A DNA stretch of 64,000 nt from Lachnospiraceae bacterium UBA3762 (lineage in GTDB: Bacteria; Bacillota; Clostridia; Lachnospirales; Lachnospiraceae). Below are positions 14,446 to 22,139 of this stretch, one piece after another; positions within the stretch are counted from its first letter, which is position 1, and every line of letters starts with the position of its first letter. A program made the position numbers and the translations under genes. A model generated the notes under the pieces. It did no database searches and was not told the DNA's origin. It was given only the letters and a program-made list of their open reading frames with translations. The DNA lies in NCBI GenBank assembly GCA_002371615.1, contig DFGA01000064.1, forward strand, positions 23,549 to 87,548. Direction: 5' to 3'.

Positions 14446-15111
14446 ATGAACTGTAAGATTGAAGATCTGTATGATCTGTCGCATTCGGCGGCGGGAGATT
14501 ATCTTAAGGGCTTTACTTATCCGTGGGAGGCACTTGAGGGGATCAAAGAACTGATACTTAAGATCGGAGCAACCTTATCTTTGGATGAGTATGATCATCC
14601 CGAGGAGGATGTATGGATCGCAAAAGACGCTAAAAGATACCCGAATAATTATATCGGAGGACCGTGCATAATAGGGCACAATACCGAAGTTCGTCCGGGC
14701 GCGTTCATAAGGGGTTCGGCACTGGTTGGAGATAACTGTGTTGTGGGCAACTCAACCGAACTTAAAAACGTAATACTGTTTGATAATGTACAGGTTCCTC
14801 ATTACAACTATGTCGGTGACTCGATCCTCGGATATAAGGCTCATATGGGGGCCGGTTCGATAACAAGTAACGTTAAGTCTGATAAAAAACTTGTTGTTAT
14901 TAAAGGCGAGGATGAGTTCATAGAGACAGGCCGTAAGAAAGTCGGTGCAATGCTCGCTGACAGGGTTGAGGTCGGCTGCAACAGCGTACTTAATCCGGGA
15001 ACCGTTATCGGAAGGGACAGCAACATATATCCGGTGTCATGCGTTCGAGGAGTGATCCCCGCAAACAGCATATACAAAGAGGCTAAAAAGATCGTTATTA
15101 AAGAATGTTGA
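14446..15111 (+). CDS. Left-handed beta-helix acetyltransferase resembling the GlmU C-terminal domain
   Basis: 221 residues. Hexapeptide repeats run from ~75 (IGGPCIIGHNTEVRPGAFIRG) to the C-terminus. VPHYNYVGDSILGYKAHMGAGSIT matches the catalytic-histidine strip of GlmU (PHLSYIGDA...GAGTIT in GlmU), which acetylates glucosamine-1-phosphate with acetyl-CoA. There is no uridylyltransferase domain, so the UTP step must be done by another protein. The position directly after GlmM, whose product would be its substrate, supports glucosamine-1-phosphate N-acetyltransferase. Other LbH acyltransferases remain possible. ATG 14446 is preferred (GAAAGGTGG upstream) over an in-frame start at 14407 inside the glmM end. 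Confidence 0.8.
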   Translation: MNCKIEDLYDLSHSAAGDYLKGFTYPWEALEGIKELILKIGATLSLDEYDHPEEDVWIAKDAKRYPNNYIGGPCIIGHNTEVRPGAFIRGSALVGDNCVVGNSTELKNVILFDNVQVPHYNYVGDSILGYKAHMGAGSITSNVKSDKKLVVIKGEDEFIETGRKKVGAMLADRVEVGCNSVLNPGTVIGRDSNIYPVSCVRGVIPANSIYKEAKKIVIKEC

Positions 15112-15124
15112 CAGGAGGAACAAA

Positions 15125-15856
15125 ATGAGAGTAATAGTAGCAAACACTTATGAAGAGGGTGCAAAAGCAGCAGCAGACATTATTGAAAAACTTGTAAGGG
15201 AAAATCCCGAATGTACGCTTGGACTTGCAACCGGATCAAGCCCTGTTGGAATGTACAAAGAACTTGCAAGAAGATGTAAGGAAGAGGGCCTTGATTTTTC
15301 GAAAGTTCATTCGGTAAATCTTGACGAATATGTTGGCCTTGAACCTACTCATCCGCAAAGTTACAGGTATTTTATGGATGACAATCTGTTCAATCACATC
15401 AACATCGATAAGGCAAACACATATGTAGCAAAAGGTGTGGGAGATATTGAAGCGAATCTTAAGGAGTTTAATGATATTCTCGACAAAACCGATATAGATC
15501 TGCAGGTTCTGGGTGTAGGACCCGACGGTCATCTCGGATTTAACGAGCCCGGTGCTACTCTTTACGAGAAAGCCCACAAGGAAACTCTTGAGGACAGTAC
15601 AATTGATGCCAATACAAGATTTTTTGAGAGCCGTGATGAGGTTCCGAAGTATGCTGTAACAATGGGAATGGGAAGCATCATGAAAGCAAAGACGCTTCTT
15701 ATGATCATTAACGGCAACAAGCAGGAGGCGGCAAGGAAGCTTCTTATGGAGGACAGGATCGATCCTATGTGCCCCGCAACATTCCTGAGGCTCCACAGGG
15801 ATGCTGTTGTTGTGATTGAGAAGAAACTTGCGGATGAGATCGGATACAAAGGATAA
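15125..15856 (+). CDS. nagB: Glucosamine-6-phosphate deaminase
   Basis: 243 residues. Converts glucosamine-6-phosphate to fructose-6-phosphate and ammonia, the reverse direction of GlmS. Recognised by GLATGSSPVGMYKEL (phosphate site), VNLDEYVGL with the catalytic-type Asp, and GVGPDGHLGFNEPG with the ring-opening His region. Length matches the short, non-allosteric Gram-positive form rather than the 266-residue E. coli enzyme. RBS ACAGGAGG lies upstream, 13 bases after the acetyltransferase gene. Its presence in the same locus as GlmM and GlmS means flux can be reversed, so separate control of the two ends would be expected. Confidence 0.95.
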   Translation: MRVIVANTYEEGAKAAADIIEKLVRENPECTLGLATGSSPVGMYKELARRCKEEGLDFSKVHSVNLDEYVGLEPTHPQSYRYFMDDNLFNHINIDKANTYVAKGVGDIEANLKEFNDILDKTDIDLQVLGVGPDGHLGFNEPGATLYEKAHKETLEDSTIDANTRFFESRDEVPKYAVTMGMGSIMKAKTLLMIINGNKQEAARKLLMEDRIDPMCPATFLRLHRDAVVVIEKKLADEIGYKG

Positions 15857-15869
15857 CTGCTATATTTGA

Positions 15870-15925
15870 GAATGACTTACAGATGAACTGCAAATGACTT
15901 ACACATTTGGAAGTGTAAGTCATTC
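15870..15925. repeat. Two-state inverted repeat upstream of glmS
   Basis: GAATGACTTACA (15870-15881) and AATGACTTACAC (15893-15904) are near-identical direct copies. Both are complementary to the same segment at 15913-15925 (12 bp perfect in each case), so it can pair with only one at a time. No T-tract follows. The design resembles that before glmM but uses a different core sequence. Confidence 0.8.
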
Positions 15926-15967
15926 TTATATAGAAGAATACAGTGTATTAACAAAGGAGATCAGAGT

Positions 15968-17842
15968 ATGTGCGGAATAGTAGGCTATATCGGAAACAGA
16001 CAGGCGGCACCGATACTTCTTCAGGGGCTTTCAAAGCTTGAATACCGCGGCTATGATTCGGCAGGAATCACGGTGAGGAACGGAAGTGATCCGGCCGAGG
16101 TTGTCAAGACGATAGGAAAACTTCACAATCTGGTAGAGAAGACGGATGAGGGAAGAGCGCTTATCGGAAATTGCGGTATAGGTCATACAAGATGGGCTAC
16201 GCACGGGGTTCCGAGCAAGACAAATGCGCACCCCCATGTATCGGGGAACTGTACCAACTCGGGCTCGGGAGTGGTTGAATCCGAGGTTGTCGGAGTACAT
16301 AACGGGATAATCGAAAACTATCAGGAGCTTAAAGCAAAACTTGAACGTCATGATTACAGGTTTTACTCACAAACCGATACGGAAGTTCTGATCAAACTTG
16401 TGGATTATTATTACAAAAAATATAAGGTAGGTCCCATAGATGCCCTGGCGAAGACGATTGTGAGAGTGAGGGGGTCTTATGCACTGGTTGTTATGTTTTC
16501 CGATTATCCCGACAGAATATTTGTTGCCCGTAAGGATTCGCCCATGATAATCGGGGTAAATGACGGAGAGTCATTCATAGCTTCCGATGTACCTGCCATA
16601 TTGGAACATACAAGAAATGTGTATTATATAGGCAATCTTGAAATGGCAGAGATATCGGCCGGAGATGTAACGTTCTACAATCTTGACGGAGATGCCATCG
16701 AAAAAGAGGTCACGAAGATCGAGTGGGATGCCCAGTCTGCGGAAAGAGGCGGATACGAGCATTTCATGATGAAGGAGATCCATGAACAGCCGAAGGTTGT
16801 GCTTGATACTCTCCACAAGTATATAACAGGGAAGGACGGTTCATATGATATTGATCTGTCGGAGGTTGGTATTACGGATGAAATGATAAGAAGTCTTTCC
16901 GAAATATATATTGTAGCCTGCGGGAGTGCGTGGCATGTCGGAATGGAGGCACAGTATGTGATAGAGGAAATGACTGATCTGCAGGTAAGGGTAGAACTTG
17001 CTTCCGAATTCCGTTACAGGAAAAATCGCCTCGTTAATGATGCTTTGGTGATCATCATATCCCAGTCGGGAGAGACGGCGGATTCACTTGCGGCTCTTCG
17101 TATGGCGAAGGAGAAAGGCATTACAACACTGGCGCTTGTGAATGTTGTAGGCTCGTCAATAGCCAGAGAGGCTGATTATTGTATGTATACCCTTGCAGGT
17201 CCGGAAATCTCGGTGGCAACTACAAAAGCATACAGCTGTCAGCTTGTATGCATGTATATGCTTGCACTTAAAATTGCTGTTGCAAGATGCTGCATGGAGT
17301 CTGTTTCGTCATATGTAACGGAACTGTTATCGCTTCCTGATAAGATGACAAAGGTCCTCGATGACAAGGAAAGGATACAATGGTTCGCCTCCAAGTATTC
17401 AAACGCAAGGGATATTTTCTTTATCGGAAGAGGTATTGATTATGCGGTCTGCCTTGAAGGCTCACTAAAGATGAAGGAGATAAGTTATATCCATTCGGAG
17501 GCATATGCGGCCGGCGAATTAAAGCATGGTACCATATCGCTTATCGAGGACGGAACGCTTGTAATAGGGACGCTTACCCAGACCGACCTGTACGAAAAGA
17601 CACTTTCCAATATGATGGAGTGCAAGAGCCGGGGAGCTTATCTTATGGGAATTACCGCATACGGAAAATACGATGTCGAAGATTCTGTCAACTTTACCGT
17701 TTATGTTCCGACTGTTGATGAACACTTTATCGGAAGCCTTGCGATCATACCGCTTCAGCTTCTCGGTTATTATTTGAGTGTTGCAAAAGGTCTTGATGTT
17801 GATAAACCCCGCAACCTTGCAAAGAGTGTTACCGTGGAGTAA
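15968..17842 (+). CDS. glmS: Glutamine-fructose-6-phosphate aminotransferase (isomerising)
   Basis: 624 residues. Makes glucosamine-6-phosphate from fructose-6-phosphate and glutamine, the first step of UDP-GlcNAc synthesis. The N-terminal Ntn glutaminase domain starts with the nucleophile Cys2 (MCGIVGYIGN), with GHTRWATHG and HNGIIENY; two SIS sugar-isomerase domains follow (ACGSAWHVG, ISQSGETADSLAAL, and GRGIDY...EGSLKMKEISYIH). The C-terminus KSVTVE is intact. RBS AAAGGAGA precedes the ATG. In many Bacillota this gene is controlled by the glmS ribozyme; the 111-base gap here is short and shows the two-state repeat instead. Confidence 0.97.
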   Translation: MCGIVGYIGNRQAAPILLQGLSKLEYRGYDSAGITVRNGSDPAEVVKTIGKLHNLVEKTDEGRALIGNCGIGHTRWATHGVPSKTNAHPHVSGNCTNSGSGVVESEVVGVHNGIIENYQELKAKLERHDYRFYSQTDTEVLIKLVDYYYKKYKVGPIDALAKTIVRVRGSYALVVMFSDYPDRIFVARKDSPMIIGVNDGESFIASDVPAILEHTRNVYYIGNLEMAEISAGDVTFYNLDGDAIEKEVTKIEWDAQSAERGGYEHFMMKEIHEQPKVVLDTLHKYITGKDGSYDIDLSEVGITDEMIRSLSEIYIVACGSAWHVGMEAQYVIEEMTDLQVRVELASEFRYRKNRLVNDALVIIISQSGETADSLAALRMAKEKGITTLALVNVVGSSIAREADYCMYTLAGPEISVATTKAYSCQLVCMYMLALKIAVARCCMESVSSYVTELLSLPDKMTKVLDDKERIQWFASKYSNARDIFFIGRGIDYAVCLEGSLKMKEISYIHSEAYAAGELKHGTISLIEDGTLVIGTLTQTDLYEKTLSNMMECKSRGAYLMGITAYGKYDVEDSVNFTVYVPTVDEHFIGSLAIIPLQLLGYYLSVAKGLDVDKPRNLAKSVTVE

Positions 17843-17888
17843 AATAGATAGATGCTGTGGCGCTCAAGTATCTTAGGAGGTAAATACG

Positions 17889-18761
17889 ATGCAGGAATAT
17901 GCACCCGTTAAACAGGGAAAGGTAAGAGAAATATATGATGTAGGAGACAATCTTGTAATTGTTGCAACCGACAGGATCAGCTGCTTTGATGTTATTCTTG
18001 ACAATGAGATAACAAACAAGGGAAAAGTTCTTACCCAGATGTCGGAGTTCTGGTTTGACTTCACGAAGGATATTGTTCCGAATCATATGATCTCCACTGA
18101 TACCGATGACATGCCGGAGTTTTTCAGAAATGAAAAGTTTGAAGGCAGAAGTATGCTTGTCAGAAAACTTGATATGTTACCGGTTGAATGCATCGTAAGA
18201 GGATATATTACAGGTACTGCATGGAAAGAGTATGTGAAATCACAGACTGTTTGTAAAACTCCGGTAGTTGCCGGACTTGTAGAGTCGCAAAAGTTCCCCG
18301 AGGCAATCTTTACCCCTTCGACAAAGGCAGAGATCGGAGATCACGATGAGAATGTTTCGTATGAGGAATGCATAGATTATCTTGAGGCAAGATTTCCGGG
18401 CAAAGGCAGGGAATATGCTTCGAAGATAAGAGAGTACTCGCTTGCCATATATAATAAGTGCGCCGACTATGCAAGGGGACGTGGTATAATAATTGCCGAT
18501 ACAAAGTTTGAATTCGGTCTGGATGAAGACGGAAATATCGTCCTGGCTGACGAAGTATTAACACCCGATTCGTCAAGATTCTGGCCGGCGGATAAATATG
18601 AGAGCGGCAGAAGTCAGGAATCGTTCGATAAGCAGTTTGCGAGAGACTGGCTGACGAACAACAAGGACCACTCGTGGAAACTGCCCGAGGATGTTACTAA
18701 GATTACTATCGACAAATATCTTCAGGGGTATAAAATGCTTACCGGGAAGGATCTCAAATGA
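17889..18761 (+). CDS. purC: Phosphoribosylaminoimidazole-succinocarboxamide synthase
   Basis: 290 residues. ATP-dependent ligation of aspartate to CAIR in purine synthesis. Clear motifs: GKVREIYDVGDNLVIVATDRISCFD at the N-terminus, VECIVRGYITGTAWKEY, and DTKFEFGLDEDGNIVLADEVLTPDSSRFW. Length fits the longer form of the family. Strong RBS (TTAGGAGG). It overlaps purB by four bases (ATGA), giving coupled translation of two consecutive-use purine enzymes. Confidence 0.96.
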   Translation: MQEYAPVKQGKVREIYDVGDNLVIVATDRISCFDVILDNEITNKGKVLTQMSEFWFDFTKDIVPNHMISTDTDDMPEFFRNEKFEGRSMLVRKLDMLPVECIVRGYITGTAWKEYVKSQTVCKTPVVAGLVESQKFPEAIFTPSTKAEIGDHDENVSYEECIDYLEARFPGKGREYASKIREYSLAIYNKCADYARGRGIIIADTKFEFGLDEDGNIVLADEVLTPDSSRFWPADKYESGRSQESFDKQFARDWLTNNKDHSWKLPEDVTKITIDKYLQGYKMLTGKDLK

Positions 18762-20209
18762 ACACAGATACATATATAAGTCCTTTATCGGAGAGATATT
18801 CATCAAAGGAGATGCAGTTCATTTTTTCTCAGGACAAGAAGTTTTCCACATGGAGAAAACTATGGATTGCTCTTGCTGAGACCGAAAAAGAACTCGGTCT
18901 TGAATCGGAGGGTAAACCCGTTATAACCGATGAGATGATCGAAGAGATGAAGGCTCATGTTGACGATATTAATTACGATGTTGCAAAGGAGCGGGAAAAG
19001 AAAGTAAGACACGATGTAATGAGTCATGTGTACGCATACGGCATCCAGTGTCCGAAGGCGGCGGGTATTATCCACCTGGGAGCCACAAGCTGCTATGTCG
19101 GTGATAATACGGATATCATTATTATGCGTGAAGGCTTGCAGCTTGTCAGAAAAAAACTCATAAACGTAATCGGCATACTCGCTGATTTTGCCAATAAATA
19201 CAAGGCAGTTCCGACCCTTGCCTTTACGCATTTTCAGCCTGCCCAGCCTACAACGGTGGGAAAGAGGGCTACTCTTTGGATCAACGAGTTTATGATGGAT
19301 CTTGAAGATCTGGAATACGTTTCCGGCTCCCTTAAGCTTCTCGGATGCAAGGGGACAACAGGAACCCAGGCATCGTTTAAGGAATTGTTTGATAATGATC
19401 AGGAAAAACTAGACAAGCTCGACAGTATGATTGCGTCGAAAATGGGGTTTGATTCCTGCTATCCCGTAAGCGGACAGACATATTCAAGGAAAGTCGATAC
19501 AAGAGTATTAAATGTTCTCGCAGGTATAGCTGCAAGCGCTCACAAGATGTCAAATGACATACGACTGCTCCAGCACCTCAAGGAGGTCGAGGAGCCTTTT
19601 GAAAAGAGCCAGATTGGTTCATCGGCTATGGCATATAAGCGTAATCCCATGAGATCGGAGAGGATCGCATCGCTTTCAAGATATGTTATGATAGATGCTC
19701 TTAATCCTGCCATTACATCCGCCACACAGTGGTTTGAAAGAACCCTTGACGATTCGGCAAATAAGAGACTGTCGGTTGCGGAAGGGTTCCTGACCCTTGA
19801 CGGGATTCTGGATCTGTGCATTAACGTTACGAACGGGCTTGTCGTAAACGAAAAGGTAATAGACAGGCACATAAGAAGCGAGCTTCCGTTTATGGCAACC
19901 GAAAACATTATGATGGATGCTGTAAAGGCAGGCGGAAACAGACAGGAACTTCATGAGAGTATCAGAAAGCTCTCGATGGAAGCCGGAAAACACGTTAAGC
20001 AGGACGGGGCCGATAACGATCTGCTTGAGCTTATTGCCGCATCGGATGATTTTGACCTGACAATGGAGCAGCTTAACGGGTATATGAATCCGGCGGATTA
20101 TACCGGAAGGAGTACGGAGCAGGTTGAGGCGTATATTAATAACGTTGTAGCTCCCATTCTTGATAAAAATAAAGACCTCCTCGGCGTGGAAGCCGTTATC
20201 TCGGTCTGA
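18758..20209 (+). CDS. purB: Adenylosuccinate lyase
   Basis: 483 residues. Cleaves SAICAR and adenylosuccinate, releasing fumarate, in the purine pathway. The family signature GSSAMAYKRNPMRSERI is complete, with THFQPAQPTTVGKR and TGTQASF. It starts within the end of purC and the ATP synthase operon begins nine bases after its stop, so purCB and atp may share a transcript. Confidence 0.96.
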   Translation: MNTDTYISPLSERYSSKEMQFIFSQDKKFSTWRKLWIALAETEKELGLESEGKPVITDEMIEEMKAHVDDINYDVAKEREKKVRHDVMSHVYAYGIQCPKAAGIIHLGATSCYVGDNTDIIIMREGLQLVRKKLINVIGILADFANKYKAVPTLAFTHFQPAQPTTVGKRATLWINEFMMDLEDLEYVSGSLKLLGCKGTTGTQASFKELFDNDQEKLDKLDSMIASKMGFDSCYPVSGQTYSRKVDTRVLNVLAGIAASAHKMSNDIRLLQHLKEVEEPFEKSQIGSSAMAYKRNPMRSERIASLSRYVMIDALNPAITSATQWFERTLDDSANKRLSVAEGFLTLDGILDLCINVTNGLVVNEKVIDRHIRSELPFMATENIMMDAVKAGGNRQELHESIRKLSMEAGKHVKQDGADNDLLELIAASDDFDLTMEQLNGYMNPADYTGRSTEQVEAYINNVVAPILDKNKDLLGVEAVISV

Positions 20210-20218
20210 AGGTGTAAC

Positions 20219-21031
20219 ATGGATAAGAAGAAAAGAACACACTTTATAATCATAATGCTTTTTTTGCTTGCCCTTATACTTGTAGGAGTATTTCTGACCG
20301 GTAATACTTCGGGAGAAGAAGAGCCTATCGGAGAAGTGATGAGGGATGCGGTTCTTCATGAAAATGCAAAGGTAAGGCTATTGGGCATCCTTCCGGTCAA
20401 TCCGGCACTTATCTCTGCATATACGGTAACGGGAATCATCTTTGTTTTTTCACTTATCGTGAGGATATTTGTGATACCTAAATTTTCAAATACCCCCGGC
20501 AGATTCCAGCTTTTGCTGGAGCAGGCTGTGGGTATTTTTGACGGGTTGGCGGAATCTAACAGCCCCCACAGACATAAGTTTCTCGGGGCATATGTATTTA
20601 CAGCGGGTGTCTATATTTTTATCGGAACAATGTTTGAACTGCTGGGAGTTATGGTACCTACAACTTCGGGAGGTACGATTGCTCTTCCCGCTCCGCTTGC
20701 TGATATCAACGGTGCGATATCGATGGGTGTTATTTCATACTGCGTGATACTCTCGGGCGGTATAGCGGGCAACAGGTTTAAAGGTGTGCTTAATACACTG
20801 AAGGATTTCTCGCTTCCGATCTCAATGAGCTTCAGGCTTTTCGGTGCGCTCCTTTCCGGAGCACTTGTAACCGAACTTGTATACTATTACATAACAACAA
20901 GTTTTATTATACCTATATTCGTTGCCGTGATGTTCACAATGCTGCATGCACTGATCCAGGCCTATGTGCTGACTATGCTGACGGCACTTTTTTACGGGGA
21001 AGTAAGCGAGACAACCACTACCGTGAATTGA
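20219..21031 (+). CDS. atpB: ATP synthase Fo subunit a
   Basis: 270 residues, about six membrane helices. Forms the ion half-channels beside the c-ring. The essential arginine is in SMSFRLFGALLSG, replacing the commoner SLSLRLFGN context, and the C-terminal helix has LIQAYVLTMLTALFYGE. The N-terminal ~60 residues include one extra hydrophobic helix and an extracytoplasmic loop. RBS AAGGTG is present. First gene of the order a-c-b-(delta)alpha-gamma-beta-epsilon; no atpI precedes it. Confidence 0.93.
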   Translation: MDKKKRTHFIIIMLFLLALILVGVFLTGNTSGEEEPIGEVMRDAVLHENAKVRLLGILPVNPALISAYTVTGIIFVFSLIVRIFVIPKFSNTPGRFQLLLEQAVGIFDGLAESNSPHRHKFLGAYVFTAGVYIFIGTMFELLGVMVPTTSGGTIALPAPLADINGAISMGVISYCVILSGGIAGNRFKGVLNTLKDFSLPISMSFRLFGALLSGALVTELVYYYITTSFIIPIFVAVMFTMLHALIQAYVLTMLTALFYGEVSETTTTVN

Positions 21032-21069
21032 TAATCCGGCACATCATCTTGGAATTATCCGGACTATAT

Positions 21070-21181
21070 AAAGCGGGTGTCTGCAGGGATGCCGCAAAGC
21101 GAGTTCCGCAGACGCGAAGGCTTTCCTGAAGCGTCGAGGACTGTTTGAGCGACCGGCGCCCTGCCAGACAGGCCCCGCTTT
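21070..21181. repeat. GC-rich structured element between atpB and atpE
   Basis: The ends pair as an interrupted stem: AAAGCGGG (21070-21077) with CCCGCTTT (21174-21181), TGTCTG (21078-21083) with CAGACA (21165-21170), and CAGGG (21084-21088) with CCCTG (21159-21163). The ~70-base interior is also rich in short complementary segments. The composition is sharply more GC-rich than the AT-rich flank that follows. No reading frame is evident. It could be a dispersed repeat, a small RNA element, or an RNA-processing or stability element inside the operon. Confidence 0.7.
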
Positions 21182-21264
21182 CGGCGAAAATATAATTAGG
21201 TTTAATTAGGTTAATTGTTAGATAAAGAATTGGTTAATCAATAAGTAACAGGAGGAATAAACAA

Positions 21265-21621
21265 ATGAACAGGATTGTAGTCAGAATTGCGGCGGCACTT
21301 ATGCTTGCGCTTGCCATTGCGGCTCTTGTAAGACCTCAGGCAGTGTATGCATCTGACGCGGCAGACGCAGCTGTAGTAATGTCGGATGAGGCGTCGAACA
21401 TTCATAACAAGGCATGGGCAGCCGGAATAACCATAGCAGTTGTTGCCGCAGCGGGAGCGATCTCCATGGGCTTAGTTATATGGAAATCCGTCGAAGGTAT
21501 TGCCAGGCAGCCTGAAGCGGAAGGTAAGATACGAACAACGATGATGCTTGGTCTTGTGTTTGTTGAGACGGCCATCATCTATGCACTTATTATGGCGATA
21601 CTGATCATATTCGTATTATAA
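21265..21621 (+). CDS. atpE: ATP synthase Fo subunit c with N-terminal signal-like extension
   Basis: 118 residues, longer than the usual 70-90. Residues 1-~29 look like a cleavable signal peptide (MNRIVVRIAAALMLALAIAALV...VYA|SDA), followed by ~20 polar residues. Then come helix 1, the polar loop RQPEAEGK, and helix 2 with the ion-binding glutamate in VETAIIYAL. In helix 2 the E-T-x-x-x-Y pattern resembles sodium-binding rings. In helix 1, however, the position of the sodium-ligand glutamine appears to be Met, and the glycine-rich repeat is partly replaced by alanine, so the coupling ion is undecided. RBS AGGAGGA. Confidence 0.92.
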   Translation: MNRIVVRIAAALMLALAIAALVRPQAVYASDAADAAVVMSDEASNIHNKAWAAGITIAVVAAAGAISMGLVIWKSVEGIARQPEAEGKIRTTMMLGLVFVETAIIYALIMAILIIFVL

Positions 21622-21641
21622 GGTAACGATAGGAGTTTGAC

Positions 21642-22139
21642 ATGCCGTTAAATATCGACGTGCAGCAGATACTGCTGCATATGTTCAATCTGGTACTGCT
21701 CTTTGGTATTCTCTATGTTCTGCTGTACAAACCGGTTCATGATTTTATGGCAAAGCGCGAAGAAGAATACAAGGACAGGGAAGATAAGACCCGGGATGCA
21801 CTTTCGGATGCCGAAAAGCTCAAGGGTGATTATGAAAAGATGATAAAGGAAACTGAGGCAGACTTGGCTGCAAAGCGTGCCGAGTTAAGTGCTGCTGCCG
21901 AAGAGGACAGGGAGAAAATCATAAGCGATGCGCATGCGCGCGCCGCGCAGATCGTTGATGAGGCAAGGAACAAAGCCCAAAGCGAGCATGACCGTCTGAT
22001 GGCAAGAGCGCAGTCGGAGATCGCCGAATATGTTTCAAAAGCTGCCGAGAAGATTGTCCTGAAAGACGAAAGTCTGTCGGATGATTTTGACACGTTCTTT
22101 GAAAGCATGGCACAGCAGAAGGAAGCGGATAATGGATGA
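21642..22139 (+). CDS. atpF: ATP synthase Fo subunit b
   Basis: 165 residues. One N-terminal membrane helix (~10-30, MFNLVLLFGILYVLLYKPV) followed by a long charged coiled coil that forms the peripheral stalk. Length and design are normal. Its C-terminus would contact the delta C-terminal domain, which in this operon is carried on alpha rather than encoded separately. It overlaps the next gene by eight bases. Confidence 0.93.
   Translation: MPLNIDVQQILLHMFNLVLLFGILYVLLYKPVHDFMAKREEEYKDREDKTRDALSDAEKLKGDYEKMIKETEADLAAKRAELSAAAEEDREKIISDAHARAAQIVDEARNKAQSEHDRLMARAQSEIAEYVSKAAEKIVLKDESLSDDFDTFFESMAQQKEADNG

Noticed and set aside
15857..15967. glmS ribozyme
   Set aside because: The gap is only 111 bases and is filled by the two-state repeat; no ribozyme core pairing was evident.
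22081..22131. Start of the delta-alpha fusion at 22081
   Set aside because: It lies deep in atpF without a ribosome site; ATG 22132 has AAGGAAG and matches the delta-domain start.
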